A DNA stretch of 64,000 nucleotides from Gammaproteobacteria bacterium (GTDB lineage: Bacteria > Pseudomonadota > Gammaproteobacteria > Pseudomonadales > Azotimanducaceae), in NCBI GenBank assembly GCA_009840305.1, contig VXNY01000007.1, positions 20,077-84,076 of the forward strand, in the 5' to 3' direction. Position numbers and translations under genes: made by a program. Below, piece after piece: positions 45,902 to 54,161 of this stretch (its first letter is position 1; every line of letters starts with the position of its first letter). The notes beneath the pieces were generated by a model that worked only from the letters and a program-made list of their open reading frames with translations, did not search any database and was not told where the DNA came from.

Positions 45902-47080
45902 GTGGTAAATATCCTACAATCACTACCAGCGCTCGTTCCACGAACGATACTTCTACAGCGCGTTCAACAAGAACTTCGAGACCGTCCCGTAGTAGCGATC
46001 CTTGGTGCTCGTCAGGTAGGTAAAACCACGCTCGCTCGTCAAATAGCTTCACAAACTACTAATCCAACTAAGCTATTTGACTTAGAGTCGCAGACAGCGC
46101 GAACAGCTCTGTCCTCCACTCCAGAATTTGTACTTAGGAATAGCAGTGGACTCGTGATTATCGATGAGATTCAGCGGCAACCAGAACTCTTAAGCATATT
46201 GAAACGCATCGGTGAGGACCCCAATCGACAAGCTCGATTCCTGTTAACGGGTACTGCATCTATAGAAGTTTTAAAAGGAATAACTGAACAGCTATCAGAC
46301 ACAATTCGATTCATCGATGTCAGTGGTTTCACTCTGGACGAAATTGGGTTCAACAACCAAAATAGACTGTGGATTCGAGGAGGACTTCCTCGGAGCTACT
46401 TATCGAGAGACGACGATGCTGCTTGTCGTTGGCTAGATTCTTTCGTACGATCGTATTTAGAACGCGATGTCCTATCCATAGACCCGAGAGCTAACCCTTC
46501 TCTTCTAGAGCAATTTTTGGGCATGGTTGCCCATCGTCAAGGATACATATGGAACGCTTCCGAAATTGGAAACTCATTGGGCATTGGAACCCGAGCAGTA
46601 AATCGTTTTCGAGACATTCTGTTAGGCTCAATGATGGTTCGCTCGCTACCAGCTTGGCTCGACAATCTTGGAAAACGGTTAATTAAAAGTCCAAAGATAT
46701 ATCTCCGTGATAGCGGGATCCTCCACTATCTCTTGGGTCTGACTACCTTTTCGGAGCTTTCGACCCATCCTTGCTTCGCCAAGAGCTGGGAAGGATTTGC
46801 GCTCGAGCAAACAGTAATTGCACACGGTACTCACAATTCTTACTTTTATCGTACACAACGCGGTACCGAACTCGATCTGTTACTTCTTCGCACCGGCAAA
46901 CGTTGGGGTTTTGAGTTTAAGTGTTGGGACGAGCCTCGAACTACGAAATCTATGCACATCGCCATTAAAGATCTGGATCTCGAACACCTTTGGGTGATTT
47001 ATCCCGGTTCGCGATCCTTTGCCTTATCTGAGTCGATCACCGCTCTTCCTTTGCGACAAGTAAGTAGCCTAGGTTTTTAA
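45902..47080 (+). CDS. AAA ATPase with DUF4143 domain
   Basis: 392 residues. AAA_14 start: GARQVGKTTLARQ (Walker A, 35-46), LVIIDEIQRQPELL (Walker B, 84-97), LLTGTASIEVL (sensor). Residues ~180-350 are the DUF4143 region (WIRGGLPRSYLSRDD, RSYLERDVLSI, YLRDSGILHYLLG), ending with RGTELDLLLLRTGKRWGFEFKC, a PD-(D/E)xK-like end. Function in this family is unknown; they are common in mobile and accessory parts of genomes and are suspected to act on DNA or in defence. GTG start at 45902. The 3' end overlaps the convergent trmB by 12 bases. Confidence 0.85.
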   Translation: MVNILQSLPALVPRTILLQRVQQELRDRPVVAILGARQVGKTTLARQIASQTTNPTKLFDLESQTARTALSSTPEFVLRNSSGLVIIDEIQRQPELLSILKRIGEDPNRQARFLLTGTASIEVLKGITEQLSDTIRFIDVSGFTLDEIGFNNQNRLWIRGGLPRSYLSRDDDAACRWLDSFVRSYLERDVLSIDPRANPSLLEQFLGMVAHRQGYIWNASEIGNSLGIGTRAVNRFRDILLGSMMVRSLPAWLDNLGKRLIKSPKIYLRDSGILHYLLGLTTFSELSTHPCFAKSWEGFALEQTVIAHGTHNSYFYRTQRGTELDLLLLRTGKRWGFEFKCWDEPRTTKSMHIAIKDLDLEHLWVIYPGSRSFALSESITALPLRQVSSLGF

Positions 47081-47767
47081 ATTGTCGCTCGTCAGTGCCT
47101 GACTTCTACTACGCATGTATGCGAGATCCCATATCGATTGCCCTGCATCTAGTGCTTTTTGTCGATAACGGGATTGCGGGATCCGTTCGATCTGCTTGAT
47201 CTCGATTCTGTAAAACGCATCGCTCATAACGCTTCGAATTTGGTCAGCGTAGTCACGCGCATCGGTAGCCATGTAAACAATACCCGTCGCTGATATTTTG
47301 AGAGCCACAAGAGCTGCAAATTCCGCGTTCACCAATCTTCTACGGTGGTGTCTTTGTTTTGGCCACGGATCCGGAAACAAAACGTAGAGAAGATCGACCT
47401 TGTCATTTGGAATCAGTTCTAACACTGTTGTCGCTTCTTCTTCAACTATTCGTACGTTCCTCAGTTCCGAACGCGTACATCGATTGACGAGCGCGCCGAT
47501 ACCTGGTCTATACACGTCGATCCCCAGACACTGCCAATTTGGATTCTTTTTAGCGAATTGCGCGATGACTTCGCCATTCCCGAAACCAATTTCAATAAAA
47601 ACCTTTTCTTCTTGCGCCGTGAAATACTCTCGAAGATCTTGAGGGGTTAAACGATATTCAGGTAGGTTCGCGTATCCTTGAGCTTGTGCTTTCGACATGC
47701 GCGAGCTACGTCGAACATACAGTTGTCGTTGGTTGTAGGTGTTAGTGGAATCGGATTCCACTGACAA
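47069..47767 (-). CDS. trmB: tRNA (guanine-46-N7)-methyltransferase
   Basis: SAM-dependent enzyme that methylates G46 in the tRNA variable loop. Blocks: EIGFGNGEVIAQFAKKNP (SAM-binding), GIDVYRPGIGALV, VDLLYVLFPDPWPKQRHHRRRLV (the family's FPDPWPK-H-KRR), and the C-terminal SRYRQKALDAG. 232 residues as expected. Start ATG at 47767 (MSVESDSTNT). It is transcribed towards the DUF4143 gene and lies 20 bases behind rpoH on the same strand, so read-through from the CIRCE-controlled promoter is possible. Confidence 0.95.
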   Translation of the reverse strand: MSVESDSTNTYNQRQLYVRRSSRMSKAQAQGYANLPEYRLTPQDLREYFTAQEEKVFIEIGFGNGEVIAQFAKKNPNWQCLGIDVYRPGIGALVNRCTRSELRNVRIVEEEATTVLELIPNDKVDLLYVLFPDPWPKQRHHRRRLVNAEFAALVALKISATGIVYMATDARDYADQIRSVMSDAFYRIEIKQIERIPQSRYRQKALDAGQSIWDLAYMRSRSQALTSDNLKT

Positions 47768-47787
47768 TGGTACTTCGCGCGAATGAC

Positions 47788-48648
47788 TTACGCGACGAGT
47801 AAATGTCCTCGGATTTTTTCCATTGCGGCCGATTCAAGTTGGCGAATGCGTTCTGCCGATACGCCAAACTTAGAGGCAAGTTCTTGCAACGTAGCCTTCG
47901 GCTCTGATAACCAACGCTCCATCAGTACAACTCGACTTCGTTCGTCGAGAGTTTGAATCGCGTTATATAGACGTTCGTGTTGTTGTGAATCCCAATCTTC
48001 CTTCTCGAGGACTACCTCAGCGATAGGAGTTTCGTCAACAAAGGACTGTGCCGGGGACCAAGATGCAGTCTCGTCATCGTCAGAGACTGAGGTGTCAAAA
48101 TTGACATCAGGTGAGGACATCCTGCCTTCCATTTGGGACACGTCTTCGGCGCGAACACCGAAATCCTCGGCGATGGCTTCTGTTTCCTTCCGAGTAAGCC
48201 ATCCAGTGTGTCCCTTCTTAGCATCGCGTAACTTGAAGAACAACTTTCGTTGCGCTTTGGTAGTGGCAATTTTGACAATACGCCAGTTCTTAATGATGAA
48301 TTCATGAATTTCTGCGCGAATCCAATGAACTGCGAATGAAACGAGTCGCACACCAACATTCGGGTCGAAGCGTTTAACTGCTTTCATGAGTCCGATATTT
48401 CCTTCTTGGATCAAATCGGCATCAGCTAAACCATAGCCTCGATAGGTACGTGCAATGTGTACCACAAATCGTAAGTGGCTGAGAATCAACTCGCGAGCTG
48501 CTTCCAGATCCCCATCATCATAAAATCGGTGTGCTAACTTCTGTTCCTCATCCGCGGTTAGGATAGGAAACGCGTTAACAGAATGTATGTAGGAACGTAG
48601 GTCGCTACCGGGCGATAATTGATTGATGGGAATTACGCTAGAACTCAT
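47788..48648 (-). CDS. rpoH: Heat-shock sigma factor sigma-32
   Basis: 286 residues. Region 2: HRFYDDGDLEAARELILSHLRFVVHIARTYRGYGLADADLIQEGNIGLMKAV; region 2.4 with SFAVHWIRAEIHEFIIKNWRIVK; the RpoH box TTKAQRKLFFKLR, diagnostic for sigma-32; region 4 with LDERSRVVLMERWL and the helix-turn-helix ASKFGVSAERIRQLESAAMEKIR. It directs RNA polymerase to chaperone and protease genes. The start ATG at 48648 is MSSSVIPIN. Unusually, its promoter is covered by a perfect CIRCE operator, so HrcA repression is expected. trmB lies 20 bases downstream. Confidence 0.95.
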   Translation of the reverse strand: MSSSVIPINQLSPGSDLRSYIHSVNAFPILTADEEQKLAHRFYDDGDLEAARELILSHLRFVVHIARTYRGYGLADADLIQEGNIGLMKAVKRFDPNVGVRLVSFAVHWIRAEIHEFIIKNWRIVKIATTKAQRKLFFKLRDAKKGHTGWLTRKETEAIAEDFGVRAEDVSQMEGRMSSPDVNFDTSVSDDDETASWSPAQSFVDETPIAEVVLEKEDWDSQQHERLYNAIQTLDERSRVVLMERWLSEPKATLQELASKFGVSAERIRQLESAAMEKIRGHLLVA

Positions 48649-48682
48649 TTGTAAACTTGATTTCTTTGCAACAACATTAAAT

Positions 48683-48710
48683 ATTATACTTATTTAGCAC
48701 TCTCTGTCTA
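48683..48710 (-). promoter_or_regulatory. rpoH promoter (sigma-70 type)
   Basis: On the minus strand: TAGACA (48710-48705) as -35, 16 bases, then TATAAT (48688-48683). The -35 lies inside the CIRCE spacer and the downstream arm covers most of the -35/-10 spacer. The start codon is 35 bases after the -10. Confidence 0.65.
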
Positions 48711-48720
48711 CGAGTGCTAA
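48694..48720. promoter_or_regulatory. CIRCE operator (HrcA site) upstream of rpoH
   Basis: TTAGCACTC-N9-GAGTGCTAA, a perfect match to the CIRCE consensus, with arms at 48694-48702 and 48712-48720. HrcA bound here would block the overlapping rpoH promoter. Confidence 0.93.
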
Positions 48721-48970
48721 ATAGCCAAAAAGTTCCGTCTTAAAAAGAACAACACCAAACTCTTATATCGGTTTACTATCTAAGGGCGGATGAGCAAAAC
48801 TCAAGCGTGCTCCGTCCGTACCTCGAAATAGTTCGATCTTGCGCATATACAACTCTATTTTGAGGAACTAGTCTTCCAAAAAGAAAGGAGCGGTGCAACT
48901 AGCCTCGAACCAAACAAATGTTAGTATCGAGGTCTTGGGAGGTCTAAGTGTTACGCACCATTGAGATGAT
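48721..48970. other. Gap upstream of rpoH without a supported gene
   Basis: No gene of useful length. A 27-codon frame on the minus strand, starting MRKIELF, has no ribosome binding site and is not called. ftsX, often found before rpoH in gammaproteobacteria, is absent. Confidence 0.4.
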
Positions 48971-49435
48971 TCATTGAGCCTTGTCCTGTTGAAGATTTGC
49001 AATCAGCACTAGACCACTTCCAATGAGTGTTATCACCATGAACACCATTATTACCCATCCACAATAAATTGCACCTCCTAGCGAAGCAATACTAGCGACG
49101 GCTGGAGTAACAATCGGCATACTTGGCAAGTTAATTAATACGGTAACGAGAATGACAATTGACAAGATTGCTCCGACTACGCCTTGAGATAAAACCTTCC
49201 CGTGATTTAAATTCAACATATAGTCTGCAACCTTTTTCATACCTTCTTCTGTTTGTGCCCGGTTACTCTCTGGCGAAGAAGCAACCATCTCTTGTATTTC
49301 AGCTTTAAACTTCTCTGGATCCTCTTGCACAACCTTAGCAAATATAGCAACGATAACAGTAATAAGCGACGCTACGATACAAATGGAAGCGAAGATTGCG
49401 GCGATAATTTTTCCAGCTTTTCTCATATTAGACAC
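48971..49435 (-). CDS. Small membrane protein with four predicted segments
   Basis: 154 residues. Membrane segments at ~8-33 (GKIIAAIFASICIVASLITVIVAIF), ~82-103, ~107-125 and ~128-146; between the first two is a polar loop with EDPEKFKAEIQEMVA and EEGMKKVADYML. The outline resembles small DUF4064-like proteins, for which no function is known. Ends in a polar NLQQDKAQ tail. Start ATG at 49435 (MSNMRKAGK). It stands alone between rpoH and amt; I do not recognise a partner. Confidence 0.6.
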   Translation of the reverse strand: MSNMRKAGKIIAAIFASICIVASLITVIVAIFAKVVQEDPEKFKAEIQEMVASSPESNRAQTEEGMKKVADYMLNLNHGKVLSQGVVGAILSIVILVTVLINLPSMPIVTPAVASIASLGGAIYCGWVIMVFMVITLIGSGLVLIANLQQDKAQ

Positions 49436-49792
49436 TGCCCTGACTGATTAAAGAACAAATTTTAGTTGAACGACCAGGAATATAGACCACTGGAGCTACC
49501 CTGTCCTCAACTTGACTGATACACGATGCCTTAGTCCGTATAACCGAAGAAGACTATACCAACATCGTGTCGGATTGCGGCCATGTCCAATAGAGTTTGT
49601 TAGCATCAGTACGTCATTGAAAGGATGACTTTTGACTTAGTTAGAATTTAGATGTTATGACTCAAAGATTCGTGTCGTTCTGCGAGACGGGTCATCGGTC
49701 TTCGTTTAGCTACGGCTTACAGGTGGCGATCGTCTCGCTGTGTCGCCATCGCGACCGTTCAATTAGATTGAATCCCTGGAGGATGTTCGTCC
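49436..49792. other. 357-base gap before amt with a small hairpin
   Basis: No gene is supported. TGGCGA (49724-49729) and TCGCCA (49743-49748) can form a short stem ~45 bases before the amt start, of unknown use. A good GGAGG stands 10 bases before the amt ATG. No glnK gene is present next to amt. Confidence 0.35.
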
Positions 49793-51199
49793 ATGTTTCC
49801 TACATTTCGCAATATGCTACCGAACAAGACCACGCTAAGAGTGCTTACCTTGACCGGTGTGCTCTGTCTCGTCGCGTTGCCCATATCAGCAAACCAAGAT
49901 TTGGGATACGTTTTAAACTCGTTTTCATTCCTGATTTGGGGTGTGTTGGTAATGTGGATGTGTGCTGGTTTCACCATGCTCGAATCCGGTACAGTACGAA
50001 CCAAAAACGCATCTGTTATTTGTTTGAAGAATCTTGGTCTGTTCTCCATTGCGTGCATCACTTATTACATCATCGGCTATGACTTGATGTACACCGACGT
50101 AACCCAATTTATCGGTAGGCCTTTCACTACTGGCTTTGGCCACGGTCCTTCGGCAGTAGAAGTAGCTATGCTCACCGACAGTACTAACAATAGTACCGAA
50201 CTCTTATCGAAACAATCCTACTCGACCATGTCCGATTGGTTCTTCCAAATGGTGTTCGTCGCCACTACAGCGTCGATCGTATCTGGTGCACTAGCCGAAC
50301 GAGTTAGGTTGTGGTCGTTCTTCGCTTTCATTTTTATATTGGTCAGTTTCATCTATCCCGTTGTCGGCGCAATGACCTGGGGCAAAGGTTTCCTCACTCA
50401 ACTAGGATTTGTCGACTTTGCCGGTTCAACGATCGTGCATTCTACGGGAGGTTGGGCGGCACTTGCTGGAGTTCTGATTGTTGGACCAAGAATTGGCAAG
50501 TTTAGGAAAAACGGCACAGTACATCCTACCCCGCCGTCCAATGTTCCTTTAGTAACTTTGGGTGTTCTGATCCTCTGGTTGGGTTGGATGGGATTCAATG
50601 GTGGCTCTGTGTTAGCAATGGATAGCCCTGCTAACGCGACCATCATGAGCGACGTTATTGCCAACACTGTGATGGCCGGCGCGGCTGGGGTTTTGACCGT
50701 CATGGCACTGTCAAAAGTGATTCTGGGGCGAATGAGCCTCCTCGCGGTACTCAACGGTGCGATTGCGGGTCTCGTCGCGATTACCGCTGCACCTGATTTT
50801 CACAATATGATCTGGCTTGCCATCTTTATCGGAGCAGTAGGCGGCTTCCTCTGCCTCGTAACCATGCGACTTTTCGACACCATTAAGATTGACGACGTTG
50901 TGTCTGCGATTCCAGCACACTTAGTGGCTGGAATCTGGGGTACCATGGCTGCTTGTTTTACGAACGCCAACGCCAAGATCTGGGTACAGCTGGTTGGGAT
51001 TCTTGTGGTAGGCGCGTTTACGTTCGTGGTTTCCTGGATCGCTTGGTATCTCATCGATTTAGTCCTTGGTTTGAGAATTAGCGCTGAAACCGAAGAACTG
51101 GGTCAAGACGTGACCGAACTAGGCATGGAGACGTATCCAGAGTTTGTTCAAGTGATTGATCACGAAATGTACGCGGAGGAATTGGAGGAGAAAGCGTAG
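49793..51199 (+). CDS. amt: Ammonium transporter
   Basis: 468 residues with an N-terminal signal-like segment (LTLTGVLCLVALPISA) and 11 membrane segments as in Amt/Mep/Rh proteins. Family marks: FLIWGVLVMWMCAGFTMLESG, TKNASVICLKN, DWFFQMVFVATTASIVSGALAERVRLWSF, VHSTGGWAALAGVLIVGPRIG and PAHLVAGIWGTMAACF (inner His of the pore in VHS and AHL). Transports ammonia/ammonium over the inner membrane. GGAGG stands 10 bases before the ATG. No glnK follows; instead there is a terminator shared with the convergent aminotransferase. The C-terminal tail is unusually acidic (ETEELGQDVTELGMETYPEF). Confidence 0.93.
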   Translation: MFPTFRNMLPNKTTLRVLTLTGVLCLVALPISANQDLGYVLNSFSFLIWGVLVMWMCAGFTMLESGTVRTKNASVICLKNLGLFSIACITYYIIGYDLMYTDVTQFIGRPFTTGFGHGPSAVEVAMLTDSTNNSTELLSKQSYSTMSDWFFQMVFVATTASIVSGALAERVRLWSFFAFIFILVSFIYPVVGAMTWGKGFLTQLGFVDFAGSTIVHSTGGWAALAGVLIVGPRIGKFRKNGTVHPTPPSNVPLVTLGVLILWLGWMGFNGGSVLAMDSPANATIMSDVIANTVMAGAAGVLTVMALSKVILGRMSLLAVLNGAIAGLVAITAAPDFHNMIWLAIFIGAVGGFLCLVTMRLFDTIKIDDVVSAIPAHLVAGIWGTMAACFTNANAKIWVQLVGILVVGAFTFVVSWIAWYLIDLVLGLRISAETEELGQDVTELGMETYPEFVQVIDHEMYAEELEEKA

Positions 51200-51218
51200 C
51201 TCGTGATAGCCTCAGCTT

Positions 51219-51249
51219 ATTAGAGTCTCCCGCCAAGGGAGGCTCTAAT
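51219..51249. terminator. Bidirectional terminator-like hairpin
   Basis: ATTAGAG-T-CTCCC pairs with GGGAG-G-CTCTAAT across the loop GCCAA. It lies between the convergent amt and aminotransferase genes. T-runs are short on both sides, so efficiency is uncertain. Confidence 0.6.
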
Positions 51250-52640
51250 TAATCGGCAGAAAATTTTTCGATAGTTTCGCTAAGAGCGAGTTCAAACTTA
51301 GTAAATAACTCGTCGATTTGTCCGTCCGATATCACTAGCGGCGGGCAGAAACAGACAACATCTCCGAGGGCTCGGACCACGAGTCCATGGTGCAAGCAAC
51401 GTTCCATGCAGTACGTGCCAACTTTTGCGTCTTTCGGAAACGATTCTTTCGTTTCTTTGTTCTTGACGAGTTCAATCGCACCAATTAGGCCAATGCCACG
51501 CGCCTCACCGACAAGCGGCAGATCATTGAACGCTCGTAGTCTTGTCTGAAAGGCTCCGGCTTTCCGCGCTACCGATTGAAAGAGGTCTAGTCTCTCCATA
51601 ATCTCAATGTTTCGGAGAGCTACTGCTGCACACACGGGATGCCCGGTATAAGTAAAGCCATGGGCAAACATACCAGAGGTACGTGTTGCTTCCTTAATCG
51701 ACTCGTACATGAATTCAGGTACGACCACCGCGCTGATTGGTAGATATGCACTAGACAGTGCTTTGGCTAGACTCACGGTTGTTGGTTTGATTTCCATGGT
51801 TTGGCAGCCGAATGGATTTCCTGTTCTTCCAAACCCGCAAATTACCTCATCGTCAATGAACAGAATGTCATAGCGGTCTAATACTCCCTGTATCTTCGCG
51901 AAATATCCCTCGGGTGGAACAATGACTCCGCCTGCACCCATTACCGGCTCGGCAATGAAGGCGGCTATGGATCCTGAACCTTCTTTTAGAATCAATTCTT
52001 CCAATTCGTTAGTAAGACGCGAGCTAAATTCCTCTTCGCTCTCACCCGCTTCCGCGAATCGGTAGTGATGAGGATTACTCGTATGCAAGATTCCAGGAAT
52101 TGGGAGATCAAAATTCTTATGGAAAGCAGGCAATCCAGTTAGACTACCAGCACCCAGAGTTACCCCATGGTACGCGCCCCAACGAGAAATCACCTTTTTC
52201 TTTTCGGTTTTTCCAATCACGTTGTGGTACAACCACAACAGTTTGAGTTGCGTGTCGTTCGCGTCCGAACCTGATTGTCCAAAAAACACTCGCCCGTTTT
52301 CGATTGGGACGATCGAACTTAGTTTTTCTGCAAGTAACACGCTTGGTTCATTTGTCACACCTGCGAACAACTGTGCGTACGATAGCGTTCGCATCTGTTC
52401 CGCTGCGACAGAGACCAATTCTTCGACACCATATCCCAGGGCAGAGCACCAAAGTCCCGCCATTCCCTCTATGTATTGTTTACCGGTTGCATCCCAGATA
52501 TAAACACCCTTCGCCCGCTGTCGGATTAAGGGACCCGTTTCGTGAAACTCCGCTAGATTCGTTGTCGGGTGAAATACATAACGCAAGTCCCGCGCTGCAA
52601 TCGATGAGGGTGCGAATTCGTTGTGGAAACGGTCAGTCAT
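51249..52640 (-). CDS. Class III (omega) aminotransferase
   Basis: 463 residues, PLP-dependent. Blocks: YIWDATGKQYIEGMAGLWC, FFGQSGSDANDTQLKL, the RWGAYHGVTLGAGSLTGLP loop, AFIAEPVMGAGGVIVPPEGYF, LFIDDEVICGFGRTG and the PLP Lys in VSLAKALSSAYLPISAVVV. The pattern matches beta-alanine/taurine/putrescine:pyruvate-type transaminases; the exact amine cannot be read. With mmsA it would allow beta-alanine to malonate semialdehyde to acetyl-CoA. ATG at 52640. It is convergent with amt and divergent from thiD. Confidence 0.9.
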   Translation of the reverse strand: MTDRFHNEFAPSSIAARDLRYVFHPTTNLAEFHETGPLIRQRAKGVYIWDATGKQYIEGMAGLWCSALGYGVEELVSVAAEQMRTLSYAQLFAGVTNEPSVLLAEKLSSIVPIENGRVFFGQSGSDANDTQLKLLWLYHNVIGKTEKKKVISRWGAYHGVTLGAGSLTGLPAFHKNFDLPIPGILHTSNPHHYRFAEAGESEEEFSSRLTNELEELILKEGSGSIAAFIAEPVMGAGGVIVPPEGYFAKIQGVLDRYDILFIDDEVICGFGRTGNPFGCQTMEIKPTTVSLAKALSSAYLPISAVVVPEFMYESIKEATRTSGMFAHGFTYTGHPVCAAVALRNIEIMERLDLFQSVARKAGAFQTRLRAFNDLPLVGEARGIGLIGAIELVKNKETKESFPKDAKVGTYCMERCLHHGLVVRALGDVVCFCPPLVISDGQIDELFTKFELALSETIEKFSAD

Positions 52641-52734
52641 AGAATTTAATTTTTCCGATTAGCTATCTAATTCGCGTGCAACTCATTTGTTGTTCCGGTC
52701 GTACGCTGGTCGGTTTCTAAACGAGAATACTATT

Positions 52735-53538
52735 ATGGCGTTTATTGTCTCAATTGCAGGTTCGGATTCCTCGGGTGGGGCCGGCAATCAAGCAGACGTT
52801 GCATGCATAGAAGCTTTGGGAGCCCATGCGCTCAGTGTTATTACGGCAATAACTGCTCAAGACGAACATGGCGTGCAGCATATCACACACAGCGATGAAA
52901 CAACTGTCCAAGCTCAATTAGACGCAGTCTTTTCTTCGTTCAAAGTCGGAGCGGTTAAGAGTGGCATGCTGCCGAAGACGGTCAGCATTCAAGCGCTTGC
53001 GAACACTTTACAAGATCAATCTAAACGCCGTCCCTACGTTCTAGATCCTGTAATGTGTGCTTCGAGCGGAGAGCTACTTGTCCAAGATGAATCGATTCAA
53101 ACTATGGTACAAGAACTTTTTCCTCTGGCGACAGTCGTGACTCCAAACATTTCTGAAGCTAAACACCTAACAGGCCGAAACATAAACACTCTCAAGGAGA
53201 TTATTGATGCAGGTAAAGAGATTCTAAAACTGGGCTGTCGAGCCGTTTTGATCACCCGTGGTCATGCGGAAATTGAACCGGGCATGGACATACTCCTGGA
53301 TTCACGCAGCAACGGCATCCCGTATTACATACATGGCAGATACATTGCGGATCGCTCGCCGCGTGGTACTGGGTGCACTTACGCGTCTGCGATCGCCTGC
53401 GGACTTGCCTCTCAGTTGACTCTATATGATGCTATACAGAACGCTAAACGCTTCATAACTTTGGCGATCGCGAATGCCTATCGGGTTGAATCTGACTATT
53501 GGCTTTTGAACCATCAGGTCGCCGCGCGCGAACTATGA
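52735..53538 (+). CDS. thiD: HMP kinase / HMP-phosphate kinase
   Basis: Phosphorylates HMP and HMP-P to HMP-PP for thiamine. Blocks: SIAGSDSSGGAGNQADV, GAHALSVITAITAQDEHGV, VGAVKSGMLP, VLDPVMCASSG, TPNISEAKHLTG and the anion hole RGTGCTYASAIACGL. I chose the ATG at 52735 (MAFIVSIAGSD) because family similarity starts at once; the frame is open 16 codons further. The stop overlaps thiE by ATGA. No THI-box (TPP riboswitch) is seen in the 94 bases upstream. First of the thiamine genes on this strand. Confidence 0.93.
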   Translation: MAFIVSIAGSDSSGGAGNQADVACIEALGAHALSVITAITAQDEHGVQHITHSDETTVQAQLDAVFSSFKVGAVKSGMLPKTVSIQALANTLQDQSKRRPYVLDPVMCASSGELLVQDESIQTMVQELFPLATVVTPNISEAKHLTGRNINTLKEIIDAGKEILKLGCRAVLITRGHAEIEPGMDILLDSRSNGIPYYIHGRYIADRSPRGTGCTYASAIACGLASQLTLYDAIQNAKRFITLAIANAYRVESDYWLLNHQVAAREL

Positions 53539-54161
53539 CACGACCGGTACTACACGTCATCACAGACGAATCGCTCCAGCAACGCTTCACCCACAAAGAG
53601 TTAGCCCAAAGAATCGCCGACGCTGGAGCAGATTTCCTACAGTTTCGGGAGAAACGCCCAAAAGAAACCCAGGAACTACTCTCAACCGCTCGAGCACTCC
53701 ATCAAATTTGCCGACAATCGACCGCCACTCGACTGATCGTAAACGATCGCGCAGATATCGCCTTCGCGATTGGTGATTGTGGAGTTCATCTTGGAGCAAA
53801 CGACCTGCCCGTCGAAATCGCGCGTCAATTATTGGGACCGGAACGCATTATCGGTGGCACGCTAAACCATCCTGACAATTTTTCGCAGAGTTGGGCTCGA
53901 CGTTTCAATTATTTGGGAGTTGGACCAGTGTTCGGTACAAATTCAAAAACGAATCCCGCACCTCCTTTAGGCCTTGACGCATTGACCGGACTTTGTCAGG
54001 CAAGCCTGATTGACGTCATCGCGATCGGAAACATCACGTTGGAAAACATTGACGATATCCTCGCAACAGGAGTTGCGGGAGTTGCGGTACTCTCAGCCAT
54101 AGTCTGTAGCAATGATCCAGCCAAACAGACTCAAGAATTCATGAAGGCTCTAGGCACATGA
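53535..54161 (+). CDS. thiE: Thiamine phosphate synthase
   Basis: Joins HMP-PP and thiazole phosphate. 208 residues from the ATG at 53535, which overlaps the thiD stop (ATGA). Blocks: LHVITDE, FLQFREKRPKET (the Arg-Glu-Lys of the active site), LIVNDRADIAF, GVHLGANDLP, GGTLNHPDN (usual GxSxH), YLGVGPVFGTNSKTN and ALDVIAIGNITLENI with GVAVLSAI. The canonical STHT position reads TLNH, a mild deviation. The stop overlaps the next ThiE-like gene, again by ATGA. Confidence 0.92.
   Translation: MTRPVLHVITDESLQQRFTHKELAQRIADAGADFLQFREKRPKETQELLSTARALHQICRQSTATRLIVNDRADIAFAIGDCGVHLGANDLPVEIARQLLGPERIIGGTLNHPDNFSQSWARRFNYLGVGPVFGTNSKTNPAPPLGLDALTGLCQASLIDVIAIGNITLENIDDILATGVAGVAVLSAIVCSNDPAKQTQEFMKALGT

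Noticed and set aside
49657..50082. 141-codon plus-strand frame overlapping the start of amt
   Set aside because: It lies in another frame over the amt N-terminus and has no family-like composition.
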